Source: Chloroflexota bacterium | GTDB lineage: Bacteria > Chloroflexota > UBA11872 > VXOZ01 | Assembly (NCBI GenBank): GCA_022824225.1 | Contig: JAJEAH010000063.1 | Location: forward strand, 96,610 to 160,609 | DNA length: 64,000 nucleotides | Direction: 5' to 3' | Shown: positions 51,816 through 60,220 of the stretch, one piece after another | Layout: every line of letters starts with the position of its first letter | Numbering within the stretch: the first letter of the stretch is position 1 | Program-made: the position numbers and the translations under genes | The notes under the pieces: generated by a model | What the model was told of the DNA's origin: nothing | The model's database searches: none | What the model saw: the letters and a program-made list of their open reading frames with translations, nothing else

Positions 51816-52148
51816 GTTTCTTCCCTCCTTGGAAGTACTACGTGAAACTGCCAGTTTTCTTTTATCTTGGACTACGTTGGGTCTGCGCAGAATCGCACTG
51901 TCCGGCTGCCTGCAAACTAAGGGCAGCGCACTACATTCGCCCAAGAGCCGTAATCCAACACAGATGATTCCACTGTATCGCATAATGCGGTTACTCCGGC
52001 AAAGCACGGCCGCCTGGTATAGTCCGTGCGGGCCGTCGACCCGTGCCGAATGGTAGAGTGCGTCCTGCGCTCTTTCCGGTTATGGCGAGCAATCGCACAA
52101 TACAGATCACCCGCTACACCAAAGCCGTCTGACTAATAGGCGCGCTGC
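51816..52148. other. Gap upstream of the binding-protein gene
   Basis: These 333 bases lie between the stop of the ABC-2 permease gene and the start of the binding-protein gene, both on the minus strand. They must contain the promoter of the latter. I see no gene, RNA or repeat. Confidence 0.45.
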
Positions 52149-52937
52149 TCACTTGACCAGACGCCGGTGCAGGAGCGCAACGGCAATGGGGAAGAGCACG
52201 GCAGTCATAGCGAATACGTAGAGAACGGCAAACAGATGGGACATCCCCAACTCCCCGGTTACGAAGCCTCGCGCCAGGTGCACGGAAGGCGTGAGCGGCG
52301 CCGCCCACGCAAGCGGCTCTACCCAGTCCGGCATGACGGAGATGGGGAAGAACGCGCCGCTGAGGAAGTAAAGGGGACTGGCCACCACCGTGAACGTCAG
52401 CGACAGGATGTGCACGTTCGGCGAAAGCGCGGCGAATATGAGGCCCAGCGCCCCAAACTGCACGCCCACCAGCGCCGCTGCCAGCAGGACCCCCACGCTG
52501 GAAACGGTGTCTATCCACCCAAATGCCGCCGCCACTGCCCCAATGCACACAGCCGTGAGGATTGCCCTGGTCATGGACCAGGCCATGTCACCCATAGCGA
52601 CCTCCCGCGTGCTCACCGGTGCGGTCAGCGTTGTCTCAAACACACCCTTCTGGATGCGCATGAACCCACCCCAAGCGCACTCGAAAATGGCATGGAACAT
52701 GGCAGAGCCCACGATGATACCGGGCGTAATGAACCGCGCATAGGGCAAGCCGTCGACATCATTCACCAGCGTACCGACACCGATGCCGATGGCGATGAGG
52801 ATGACGAAAGGCTCAACGAAATACCAGGCCGCCGACGTGAGCAAGTTGCGCCTGAGCACCAGAGCGTGCCGGTACCAGATGCCGGCAATGCTGCGCAGCC
52901 TGACGCCCGCGACGTATGCGGTTGCAGTAGCGGCCAT
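52149..52937 (-). CDS. ABC-2 type transporter permease
   Basis: The 262-residue product has six hydrophobic segments and the ABC-2/DrrB-NodJ signatures LTSAAWYFVEPFVILIAIGIG near residue 35, ARFITPGIIVGSAMF and FLSGAFFPISVMPDWVEPLAWAAPLTPSVHLARGF near 195. It forms the membrane channel for the ATPase encoded just upstream; such pairs export antibiotics, polysaccharides or haem-like molecules. Its ATG overlaps the ATPase stop by one base (TAATG), so the two are translationally coupled. The cargo is unknown. Confidence 0.92.
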   Translation of the reverse strand: MAATATAYVAGVRLRSIAGIWYRHALVLRRNLLTSAAWYFVEPFVILIAIGIGVGTLVNDVDGLPYARFITPGIIVGSAMFHAIFECAWGGFMRIQKGVFETTLTAPVSTREVAMGDMAWSMTRAILTAVCIGAVAAAFGWIDTVSSVGVLLAAALVGVQFGALGLIFAALSPNVHILSLTFTVVASPLYFLSGAFFPISVMPDWVEPLAWAAPLTPSVHLARGFVTGELGMSHLFAVLYVFAMTAVLFPIAVALLHRRLVK

Positions 52938-53869
52938 TACTCGTCGTCCGTCAACGTGCGGCCTGCCATGGCAAGGAAAACATCTTCGAGATTTGAGGGG
53001 CGGTAGGAAACCCGCACGCCCTCCAGGCCGGTGAGGTCCGGGCGCGCGCCGTTGCGGGACGTTACGGTGATGACCGCGCCAGCGTCCCGATAGTCGAAAC
53101 CGGCGTTTCCGATCCAGTCCACCACGTCCTGGCGCGCGCCGTTGGCCACGCGCACCTGCGCCACTTCCGGGCCCGCGTGCCGGTTTACTAGCTCATCCGG
53201 CGCTCCCTCAGCGAGGATCTTGCCGTGGTGCATGATTGCCAGCCGGTCGCACAGCGCCGCGGCTTCATCCATGTAGTGGGTGGACATGAGGATGGTCACA
53301 CCGCCTTGCTTCATTGTATCCAGCTCTTGCCACACGCGATTGCGGCCCTGTGGATCGAGGCCGGTGGTGGGTTCATCGAGCACGATGACTTGCGGGCTAG
53401 TCATGAAGGCTCTGGCAATGGCGAGGCGCCGCTTCATGCCGCCGGAGAGGTAATCGACTTCTGCTTGCGCCTTGTCGGTCAAATCGAAGAACATCAGCAC
53501 GGCGTCCGCCCGCTTTTCCGCATCCGCGCGCGAAAGTCCGGCGGTGTAGCCGAACACAATGAGGTTCTGCTTGGCGCTGAGGTCGGTGTCCAGACCGTCC
53601 TCTTGCGTTACGACGCCCAGAACATTGCGGACTTCCCGCGCCTGTCGGGTCACGTCTATGCCGGCCACGGTCAGCTTGCCGCCGGTAAGCGGGGAGAGAC
53701 CGCTGATCATGCGCATAGTAGTGGTCTTACCCGCGCCGTTCGGCCCCAACAGGCCGTACGTCTCGCCGCGGCCCACTTGGAATGAAATCCCATCCACGGC
53801 GACGGTCTCGCCGTACCGCTTTGTCAGTTCCGTGGCGCGTATGACGATGTCGCTGTGGCGATCGTCCAC
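52937..53869 (-). CDS. ABC-2 type transporter ATP-binding protein (DrrA/NodI-like)
   Basis: The 310-residue product has Walker A GLLGPNGAGKTTTMRM near residue 42, Q-loop VVTQEDGLDTDLS, signature LSGGMKRRLAIARA, Walker B VIVLDEPTTGLDPQGR and the switch His in MSTHYMDEAAAL. The C-terminal 80 residues (PEVAQVRVANGARQDVV, LEGVRVSYRPSNLEDVFLAMAGRTL) are typical of drug-exporting DrrA-type ATPases. The start is GTG at 53869. It is co-transcribed with the permease gene and lies just downstream of tRNA-Arg on the same strand. Confidence 0.93.
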   Translation of the reverse strand: MDDRHSDIVIRATELTKRYGETVAVDGISFQVGRGETYGLLGPNGAGKTTTMRMISGLSPLTGGKLTVAGIDVTRQAREVRNVLGVVTQEDGLDTDLSAKQNLIVFGYTAGLSRADAEKRADAVLMFFDLTDKAQAEVDYLSGGMKRRLAIARAFMTSPQVIVLDEPTTGLDPQGRNRVWQELDTMKQGGVTILMSTHYMDEAAALCDRLAIMHHGKILAEGAPDELVNRHAGPEVAQVRVANGARQDVVDWIGNAGFDYRDAGAVITVTSRNGARPDLTGLEGVRVSYRPSNLEDVFLAMAGRTLTDDE

Positions 53870-53933
53870 TGTTCTCGTCTCTCATGGCAAAGCCGACAAT
53901 CTGAGGTGCCGCTGGGCAGCCGAACGCACTAGC

Positions 53934-53952
53934 CCCCCAGCAATGCTGGGGG
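53934..53952. repeat. Short hairpin between tRNA-Arg and ABC ATPase gene
   Basis: CCCCCAGC at 53934-53941 and GCTGGGGG at 53945-53952 form an eight-pair stem with a three-base loop, 36 bases beyond the 3' end of the tRNA. No T-tract follows, so it is either a weak terminator for the tRNA or another repeat element. Confidence 0.5.
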
Positions 53953-53987
53953 ACACGACCACTCGTGGCACTGCGCGAAAAGCCGCT

Positions 53988-54063
53988 TGGCACGCCTGGA
54001 GGGATTCGAACCCCCGACCCTCGGTTCCGAAGACCGATGCTCTGTCCACTGAGCTACAGGCGC
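53988..54063 (-). tRNA. tRNA-Arg, anticodon TCG
   Basis: Read on the minus strand, GCGCCTG at the 5' end pairs with CAGGCGT, the D-arm has AGCTCAGTGGACAGAGC, the anticodon stem TCGGT pairs with ACCGA around the loop CTTCGGA, giving anticodon TCG (codon CGA), and the T-arm has GGGTTCGAATCCC. The discriminator G is followed by an encoded CCA at 53988-53990. All four arms fold without mismatch except a G-T pair at the first position. Confidence 0.95.
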
Positions 54064-54078
54064 AAGAGGCCCTCTACC

Positions 54079-54087
54079 AGTATAGCA
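54079..54087 (-). promoter_or_regulatory. Extended -10 promoter element for tRNA-Arg
   Basis: On the minus strand TGCTATACT, an extended -10 with a five-of-six hexamer, ends 15 bases before the tRNA 5' end. No good -35 hexamer is visible at 17 bases, which extended -10 promoters tolerate. Confidence 0.5.
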
Positions 54088-54180
54088 GGGGTTCGGGAGG
54101 AGTCTTGGGGCTAGGCGATGTAGATGCGGCTTGCAACGCTTCACCCAAGTAGGGCGAGTTAGTTTCTCGCTGGGACCCTA

Positions 54181-54207
54181 GATTCCTCGCTGCGCTCGGA
54201 ATGACAG
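54181..54207. repeat. Half copy of the GTCATTC repeat
   Basis: The text GATTCCTCGCTGCGCTCGGA followed by ATGACAG matches one arm of the inverted-repeat element at 48852-48942 and the seed of the array at 4017. It lies in the gap between tRNA-Arg and the ManD-like gene. Confidence 0.7.
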
Positions 54208-54318
54208 ATTTTTCAATGCTGTCTACCGGGAATAGGATGTTACCAGCGAATTGCCTGCCGCTTATAGGAGTGACTCCTCAATGACCATGTGCCGGCACAG
54301 CATGTCGCAAAGCCGCCG

Positions 54319-55605
54319 TTAGGGCCGCATCACTGTGCCGTCGGCGCGGCGAATGGGCGGCCACGCCCCGCCGTAAGGGGTTTCGGGCAGCGGGAAGCGC
54401 GCAGCCAGCCCTTCATCCAAGTCTACGCCCAGACCAGGCCGGTCGTTCGACCAGAGCCCGCCGTCGCGGACTTCCGGCGTGCCGGGAAAGACATCCTGGG
54501 CTGCCTGGTTGAACACGTGCTGCTCCTGAATGCCGAAGTTGTGGCACGCCAGGTCAAGGTGCAGATTGGCCGCGTGGCCCACCGGTGAGACGTCGCCGGG
54601 GCCGTGCCATGCGGTGCGCACGCCGTAGAACTCGCAAAACGCCGCCAGCTTGCGGGCCATGGAAATGCCGCCGATGTCGGATATGTGCACGCGGATGAAG
54701 TCGATGAGCCGCTCTTCGATGAGGGGCACGTATTCGGACTGGTTCACGAAGAGTTCACCCATGGCAATGGGCGTGGTGGTCTGCTGGCGCATGGTGCGAA
54801 AGTAGCCGTTGTCTTCCGGCGCCAGAGGGTCTTCCAAGAAGAAGAGATTATACGGCTCGAGGGCTTTGGCAAGGCCAAGCGCTTGAATTGGCGGCACGCG
54901 CTCGTGCACGTCGTGGAGCAGTTCCACGCTGTCGCCCAACCGGTTGCGCAGGTGCTCGAACAGGCGGGGCACGAGCCGCGTGTAGGGCGTGGGTTCCCAC
55001 ACGCCTTCCAGCGCTTTGTGGTCCACGGCCTGTGGCCCAGGCGGCGAGCCGGGTTGCGTACCGGCGGCGCGCTGCGATTCCCCCTGCGCGTTTCGTTGCC
55101 ACCGGGTAACACTCTTGCGCGCGCCGTAGGTGGCCAGGCCCGGCACCGCGGTCTGGCAGCGCACGTAGCGGTAGCCCTGTGCCATGTAGTCGCGCACCGC
55201 TTCTTCTACGGCAATCGCGTCTTCACCTGCGGCGTGGGCGTACAGCGGCGCGTATTCACGGCACTTGCCGCCAAAGAGCTGATAGAGCGGCAGGTTGGCG
55301 CACTTGCCCTTGATATCCCACAAGGCGGCATCCACACCCGCCAGCGCATTGTTGAGCACCGGCCCGCTGCGCCAGTACGAACTGAGATTAGCGGACTGCC
55401 AAATGTCTTCGATGGCGGCGGGGTCCTTGCCGATGAGGAACGGGCGGAGGTATTCCTCCACCGCCGTGACGACCGTGAGCGGCCGCTGGGTAAACGTGGC
55501 ACAGCCCAGGCCGGAGAGGCCCGGCGTGCTGGTCTCGATCTTGACCACGACCAGGGCTATGCCTTCCGGCGCGGTGCACACAGCCCGTACGTCGGTTATG
55601 CGCAT
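54319..55605 (-). CDS. Enolase-superfamily sugar acid dehydratase (ManD/RspA-like)
   Basis: The 428-residue product reads like the D-mannonate dehydratase family: VVKIETSTPGLSGLGCATFTQRP, IEDIWQSANLSSYWRSGPVLNNALAGVDAALWDIKGK at residues 65-105, VPGLATYGAR, the metal-ligand Asp and His in LLHDVHERV, Glu in FFLEDPLAPED and Glu in MGELFVNQSEY, and the end WHGPGDVSPVGHAANLHLD. These enzymes remove water from mannonate or gluconate, though many members (RspA-like) have low activity. Between ATYGARKS and WEPTPYTRLV it has some 25 residues of Gln/Gly/Pro-rich linker. Start ATG 55605; the prmC stop is 12 bases upstream, so it may be transcribed with the prfA-prmC group. Confidence 0.88.
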   Translation of the reverse strand: MRITDVRAVCTAPEGIALVVVKIETSTPGLSGLGCATFTQRPLTVVTAVEEYLRPFLIGKDPAAIEDIWQSANLSSYWRSGPVLNNALAGVDAALWDIKGKCANLPLYQLFGGKCREYAPLYAHAAGEDAIAVEEAVRDYMAQGYRYVRCQTAVPGLATYGARKSVTRWQRNAQGESQRAAGTQPGSPPGPQAVDHKALEGVWEPTPYTRLVPRLFEHLRNRLGDSVELLHDVHERVPPIQALGLAKALEPYNLFFLEDPLAPEDNGYFRTMRQQTTTPIAMGELFVNQSEYVPLIEERLIDFIRVHISDIGGISMARKLAAFCEFYGVRTAWHGPGDVSPVGHAANLHLDLACHNFGIQEQHVFNQAAQDVFPGTPEVRDGGLWSNDRPGLGVDLDEGLAARFPLPETPYGGAWPPIRRADGTVMRP

Positions 55606-55617
55606 ATCATGCTCTCC

Positions 55618-56850
55618 TCATCGTTCGCTCGGCGACGGTTGCGTTTGTCGTTCTTCACCGCGCGGCTTCGCCCGGTTGGGCGCGACCTGCGCAATGCGCA
55701 ATACACGATCAAAACCCGCCAGATCGGGAAACACCTCGCACACAGCCCCGGGAAGCAGGACAGCGGCCAGGCGCTGTAGGCGAGCGGCCATATCGTATCC
55801 AATCTCGAAGAACGCCGCGCCGCCGGGCAGGAGGGCGGCCGGCAGACCGGCAAAGAGCGCGCGATACGGTTCGAGGCCGTCCTCGCCGCCGGCCAACGCC
55901 ACGTGGGGCTCATAGTCGCGCACGTCGCGGGCCAACCCGGCAATGTCGGCGGTGGGAATATAGGGTGGATTGCAGACGACAACGTGCGCCGGCTCGAGGA
56001 GCGCATCCAGATAGCTGCCTCGCAGTAGGGTAATTCGTTCCGTAACGCCATGGAGAGCGCAGTTTTCCCGGGCAACTGCCAGGGCGTCGGCAGAAATGTC
56101 TGTCGCGTAGACGCGGGCGCAGGGCAACTGCTTGGCAAGGGCGATGGCTATGGCGCCACTTCCGGCGCCTATATCCGCGAGGAGCAGATCACTTCCCTTG
56201 CGCCGCCCGGTCTCACCGGCTAGATTCTGCGTATCGCCGGACACGAACGCCAAGGCCTGCTCAACCAAGAGTTCAGTCTCCGGTCGCGGGATGAGCACGC
56301 GCCGGTCTACCGTGAACTCCAGTCCCATGAACGCTTTCTTGCCGCAGATGTACGCTATTGGCTCACCCCGTCTGCGGCGCGCGATGAGGCGGCGAAAGGC
56401 CAGCACCTGCGGCACGGTGAGCTCGGCGATGGCCCCGCCCGCCAGGGCTTCTTCAGTGCACCCCAACACTTGGCGTAAGAGAATGCGGGCGTCGCGGGCG
56501 AAAGACGCGATACCGCACGCGCGCAGTTGGCCCGCGCCCCAGCGCAGGGCGTCCTGAGGTTGCCGTGTTTCGAGTGGGTCGTGAACCGGCAGCGCCGCGC
56601 TATCGTCGGCGGCAGGCGGAGACGGATCGAGACAGCGGGCGCCTTGGGCGCCGGACTCAGGCACGACGGAAGCGGGCAGCGCGGCGGCCCGTCGAGGATC
56701 AGGAGATTCAGACGTGAGTCCCCTGCGGGCCTGAACTTCTGTCATTCCGAGCAAACGCGAGGAATCTCGTGGGAGGAGTACTGTAGGCTCTCCGTCGCTA
56801 CGCTCCTCAGAGTGACCCATCGGGGAACGGCCTGATATGTTGACACGCAT
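55618..56850 (-). CDS. prmC: Peptide chain release factor N5-glutamine methyltransferase
   Basis: PrmC methylates the GGQ glutamine of release factors. The conserved protein runs from about DALRWGAGQLRACGIASF to the C-terminus and includes FMGLEFTVDRRVLIPRPETELLVEQAL, the SAM motif LLADIGAGSGAIAIALAKQL and the catalytic NPPY in VVCNPPYIPTADI. The start is doubtful. ATG 56850 (with TAAGG upstream) would add about 95 residues before the conserved domain, of which some 25 are the translation of an inverted-repeat element (text such as HSEERSDGEPT and RDSSRLLGMTE); the GTG at 56664 is a later alternative without a ribosome-binding site. The neighbour upstream is its substrate gene prfA. Confidence 0.9.
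   Translation of the reverse strand: MRVNISGRSPMGHSEERSDGEPTVLLPRDSSRLLGMTEVQARRGLTSESPDPRRAAALPASVVPESGAQGARCLDPSPPAADDSAALPVHDPLETRQPQDALRWGAGQLRACGIASFARDARILLRQVLGCTEEALAGGAIAELTVPQVLAFRRLIARRRRGEPIAYICGKKAFMGLEFTVDRRVLIPRPETELLVEQALAFVSGDTQNLAGETGRRKGSDLLLADIGAGSGAIAIALAKQLPCARVYATDISADALAVARENCALHGVTERITLLRGSYLDALLEPAHVVVCNPPYIPTADIAGLARDVRDYEPHVALAGGEDGLEPYRALFAGLPAALLPGGAAFFEIGYDMAARLQRLAAVLLPGAVCEVFPDLAGFDRVLRIAQVAPNRAKPRGEERQTQPSPSER
56741..56816. repeat. Inverted-repeat element at the 5' end of prmC
   Basis: It begins GTCATTCCGAGCAAACGCGA and ends CTACGCTCCTCAGAGTGAC, so the ends are inverted copies, with GGAATCTCG-type text inside. The layout is that of 48852-48942. It lies within the open frame that leads into prmC, so it is translated if the upstream ATG is used. 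Confidence 0.75.
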
Positions 56851-56902
56851 CGCCTTACAGCCTAGGCCCAAATCGACTCTTTTCGGGCACGTCCTCTCGG
56901 TC

Positions 56903-57967
56903 CTACGTGCCGGCCGCGGCCAGGCGTTCGGATTCGTAGGTGGTGCTCAAGGACTCCAACACTCCCTCCACGCCGCCGTCCATCATCTGGTCCAGCGAGT
57001 AAATAGTCAGGCCGATGCGATGGTCGGTTACGCGGTTCTGGGGGAAATTGTACGTGCGAATCTTCTCGCTGCGCTCGCCGGTGCCTACCAGGCTGCGGCG
57101 CATGGCCGTTTCCTTCTCCCGCTGCTTGCGCTGCTCCAATTCCAGTAGGCGCGCCCGCAAGACCGCCAGCGCCCGCATCCGGTTCTGCTGCTGCGAGCGT
57201 TCGTCCTGGCACGTGACCACGAGGCCGGTGGGCAGGTGGGTGATGCGCACGGCAGAGTCGGTGGTATTCACGCTCTGGCCGCCATGGCCGCTGGCTCGAT
57301 AGACATCTATAGACAACTCATCCGGGCTGATGCTCACGTCGATTTCCTGGGCTTCGGGTAGAACGGCCACCGTGGCGGTAGACGTGTGGATGCGCCCGCT
57401 GGTTTCCGTAACCGGCACTCGCTGCACGCGATGCACACCGCCTTCGAACTTAAGGCGGCTAAACGCGCCCTGGCCGTTCACGAGAAAGATGACTTCCTTG
57501 TAGCCGCCGATGCCGGTGAGATTGGAGGAAAGCACCTCCATCTTCCAGCCCTGCTTTTCCGCGTAGAGGCTATACATGCGGTAGAGATCGGCGGCAAAGA
57601 GCGCGGCTTCCTCGCCGCCCGTGCCGGCCCGGATTTCCATGATGACGTTGCGGTCGTCGTTGGGGTCTTTGGGCACGAGGGCCGCGCGCGTCCGCTCGAG
57701 GAGTGACTCTCTTTCGCTCTCCAACTGCTCGATCTCCAGCCGCGCCATTTCGAGCAACTCTTCTTCATCCTCTTCCCCCAGGAGTTCCGCCGCGCCCTGA
57801 AGCTCCCGGTCCACGCGCTGGAGGTCGGTATACAGTTGCACAATTTCCTGGAGCGACGACTGTTCTTTGGCAAGCGCAGTTATTTGCGGAATGTTATTGC
57901 TGTTTTCGGCCATGAGCCGGTTCAGCTCGTGATACCGCGCTTCGATTTCGGCAAGTTTTTCCAACAT
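56903..57967 (-). CDS. prfA: Peptide chain release factor 1
   Basis: The 354-residue product ends translation at UAA and UAG. Gly229-Gly230-Gln231 is the GGQ motif ([18 protein letters not shown]); domain 1 is a coiled coil (residues 1-100), and the domain 2 texts [23 protein letters not shown] and [28 protein letters not shown] are typical of RF1. The C-terminal [20 protein letters not shown] ending reads [20 protein letters not shown]. The gene lies between DUF1385 and prmC on the same strand, the usual order in Firmicutes- and Chloroflexota-type genomes. Confidence 0.97.
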   Translation of the reverse strand: MLEKLAEIEARYHELNRLMAENSNNIPQITALAKEQSSLQEIVQLYTDLQRVDRELQGAAELLGEEDEEELLEMARLEIEQLESERESLLERTRAALVPKDPNDDRNVIMEIRAGTGGEEAALFAADLYRMYSLYAEKQGWKMEVLSSNLTGIGGYKEVIFLVNGQGAFSRLKFEGGVHRVQRVPVTETSGRIHTSTATVAVLPEAQEIDVSISPDELSIDVYRASGHGGQSVNTTDSAVRITHLPTGLVVTCQDERSQQQNRMRALAVLRARLLELEQRKQREKETAMRRSLVGTGERSEKIRTYNFPQNRVTDHRIGLTIYSLDQMMDGGVEGVLESLSTTYESERLAAAGT

Positions 57968-57983
57968 AATTCGTCTTGCTTTC

Positions 57984-58907
57984 TCAGGCGCTTTGCGCAG
58001 CCGCCAGGTTTACGTCGCCCGCGCGCTCATCCGCCGCAATTACGGCCTGGAGGGCGGCGATGGCTACGCCAACCTGATCGTTGTCCGGTTCCCGGGTTGT
58101 CAGTGACTGCAAGAGCAATCCCGGCCACACCAGCCCCCGCACGAACGCATGCCGCACGTGGGACGCGGAAAGCCGCAACCACTCATAGGAAAGTCCGATG
58201 AGTACCGGCGCCAGCAGCACTCTCTCGGCCACGCGCAGCCAGAGCGTCTGCTGTCCCACCACGGCATATACAATGATACTCAAAACCACGACTACCAGCA
58301 GCAGCATGGTGCCGCAACGCGGGTGGGCGGTGCCGAATGGTTGCACCGTCTCAGGCGCCAATTCCAAGCCCTGCTCCTGGGCATGAACCACTTTGTGTTC
58401 GGCCCCGTGGTACGCGAACACGCGGGCGATATTCTGCGCGTTGCCAATCAACCACAGGTACCCGATCAGGAGGGCCAAGCGGACGAACCCCTCGGCAACG
58501 CTGGCAACCACGGGGTGGCCGCCTTGGGCGTAGAGCGGCCCAACGATGACGGTCGGCGCCACGAAGAAGAGGACGATGGCCACAGTCAGGGAGCCAAACA
58601 TACTCCCCCGCACCGCCTCAGCATCCGGCAGGGCGGACGGCTCGTTCCGTGCGTCTTCCGCCGCTGCCTGTACTTGCGCGGAGAAGGACAGCGCGCGGGT
58701 GCCCAACGTCAGCGCGTCCCACATGGTGATGACGCCCCGCAAAAAGGGCGTCTTGCGGAAAAGCCCGTTGCGCAGACGGTTGGGAATCGGTTCTGTGCAG
58801 GTGACGATGTGCCCGTTAGGATGGCGTACGGCCACCGCCACGTGGCGCTGACCGCGCAACATCACACCTTCCAACACTGCTTGTCCGCCGTAGAGTGGCC
58901 GCGCCAT
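57984..58907 (-). CDS. DUF1385 family membrane protein
   Basis: The 307-residue product starts [26 protein letters not shown] and has about five hydrophobic segments and the signature [19 protein letters not shown] followed by [24 protein letters not shown], with conserved His and Glu that could bind metal. It is the metal-dependent-looking integral membrane family DUF1385 of unknown function, which is nearly always encoded between rpmE and prfA. The stop lies 16 bases before the prfA start. Confidence 0.92.
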   Translation of the reverse strand: MARPLYGGQAVLEGVMLRGQRHVAVAVRHPNGHIVTCTEPIPNRLRNGLFRKTPFLRGVITMWDALTLGTRALSFSAQVQAAAEDARNEPSALPDAEAVRGSMFGSLTVAIVLFFVAPTVIVGPLYAQGGHPVVASVAEGFVRLALLIGYLWLIGNAQNIARVFAYHGAEHKVVHAQEQGLELAPETVQPFGTAHPRCGTMLLLVVVVLSIIVYAVVGQQTLWLRVAERVLLAPVLIGLSYEWLRLSASHVRHAFVRGLVWPGLLLQSLTTREPDNDQVGVAIAALQAVIAADERAGDVNLAAAQSA

Positions 58908-59115
58908 GGGTTGTGCGCCGGACGGAAGCTATCCACCGGCGGCGAAATCCAGACTCCTCGTCGCTACAGCGCCCCGCAATTGCGCATTGTCCGCAATTGG
59001 GATCGGCTCAGTTTCACGCGGCCCGGCAACCGGAGCGGGAACAGACAGACCGGAAGCCCAATGCTGTTCTCGTTCACGGCCGGCTTGCCGATTCTTGCGG
59101 CGCGCAGCCTTGCAG

Positions 59116-59334
59116 CTAATCCTGCATGCGCTTGGAGCGACGCAGCCGCTGCATGAACCGGTCTACCTGACCCTCGGTGTCCACCAGTTTCTGCTGGCCG
59201 GTATAGAAGGGATGGCACTTGGAGCACAGGTCGACGCGCAACGACTCAGCCGTGGAGCCGGTGGTAAAGGTATTGCCGCAACTGCAAACGATTTTCGCCT
59301 GCTCGTGATAGGTCGGATGGATGTCTGGCTTCAT
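59116..59334 (-). CDS. rpmE: 50S ribosomal protein L31 (zinc-binding form)
   Basis: The 72-residue product is L31 with the zinc ligands Cys17, Cys19, Cys37 and Cys40 ([24 protein letters not shown]). It bridges the ribosomal subunits. The zinc-containing form is normally the one made when zinc is sufficient. ATG 59334 is followed by [13 protein letters not shown] as expected. It leads the rpmE-DUF1385-prfA-prmC series, with a gap of 208 bases before DUF1385. A tandem repeat array lies directly upstream. Confidence 0.96.
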   Translation of the reverse strand: MKPDIHPTYHEQAKIVCSCGNTFTTGSTAESLRVDLCSKCHPFYTGQQKLVDTEGQVDRFMQRLRRSKRMQD

Positions 59335-60220
59335 TTCTCAATCTCTCTCAGTATCGGCGCTGCCCAACCGGGCAAGCGCATGCCTCAGTTCGTCATAGAC
59401 GCTTTGCGGACACCTCGTTCGGCCAAGGGGCGGGGGACAAGCCCCCGCGTTACAGCCGCCTCCCGCGTGCCGACGTTCGGCCAAGAGGCGGGGGACAAGC
59501 CCCCGCGCTACAGCAGCCTCCCACATGCGGGCTTTCCGTCAAGAGGCGGGGGACAAGCCCCCGCGCTACAGCACAGCCTCCCGCGTGCCGACGATCGGCC
59601 AAGTGGCGGGGGACAAGCCCCCGCGTTACAGCAGCCTCCCACGTGCGGGCGTTCGGCCAAGTGGCGGGGGACAAGCCCCCGCGCTACAGCAGCCCTTCCC
59701 GCGTGCGGGCGTTCATCTGGAAGGCGACCACCGCCCGCGCCGCAGAACAGCGTGTAAAACAGCAGACGCGCACGGCAGCTGCATCACCCGCCCTGCCGGC
59801 TCGCAGCCTCAGAGAGCCGCACGTAGCCCTGCTGAAAGGCGCACACCTTTGCAGTATACCCCATGCCTACTGTGTGGTACAGTTTACGCGAGAATTGCCC
59901 GTGCGCAGAGGCCGTTTGCGGCGGCTCGCCGGGCAAAGAGTACCAGGAGTTGGGGGCAACTGCAGGCCTGCCGTCATTGCGATTACAGCAGGCCCAGGGG
60001 AACATTGCGGGTCACAGGCCACCTAACGCTAACGGAACGAACGCAGCCCTCACTCCCAGCCGTAGCTTGCGTAGCGCTGGACACTGGTGGCTTGACAATT
60101 GGGCGGCCGGGCCGCCGGCCGCCCTGGCGAGAACCGGCTCACTCGTAGCTACAGCCCGCCGCTGAGCCGCACCGGCGAACCCGCCTAAGCACCATAGACG
60201 CCCGCTACAGGTAGAGCACA
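59335..60220. other. Divergent intergenic region between rpmE and pyrD
   Basis: These 886 bases are the longest gene-free stretch in the window. 59417-59710 is the tandem array described separately. 59711-60220 has no credible gene: the open frames there are Arg/Pro-rich and unlike any family. The promoters of rpmE and pyrD must lie at the two ends, but I could not name hexamers with confidence. Confidence 0.6.
59417..59710. repeat. Tandem array of five 58/60-base units with a hairpin core
   Basis: Units are 59417-59474, 59475-59532, 59533-59592, 59593-59650 and 59651-59710. Each contains CAAG(A/T/G)GGC or a near copy, then the hairpin GCGGGGGACAAGCCCCCGC, then G(C/T)TACAGC and CCTCCC-type spacer. 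Units 1 and 3 end in GTGCCGAC and units 2, 4 and 5 in GTGCGGGC, so the array is a dimer repeat of about 116 bases. A sixth, degenerate start (GTTCATCTGG) follows. The 30-base core of unit 2 recurs inverted at 46712-46741. Confidence 0.9.

Noticed and set aside
59417..59710. CRISPR array
   Set aside because: The segments between hairpins are themselves repeated (two alternating versions), so they are not spacers; no cas genes are nearby.
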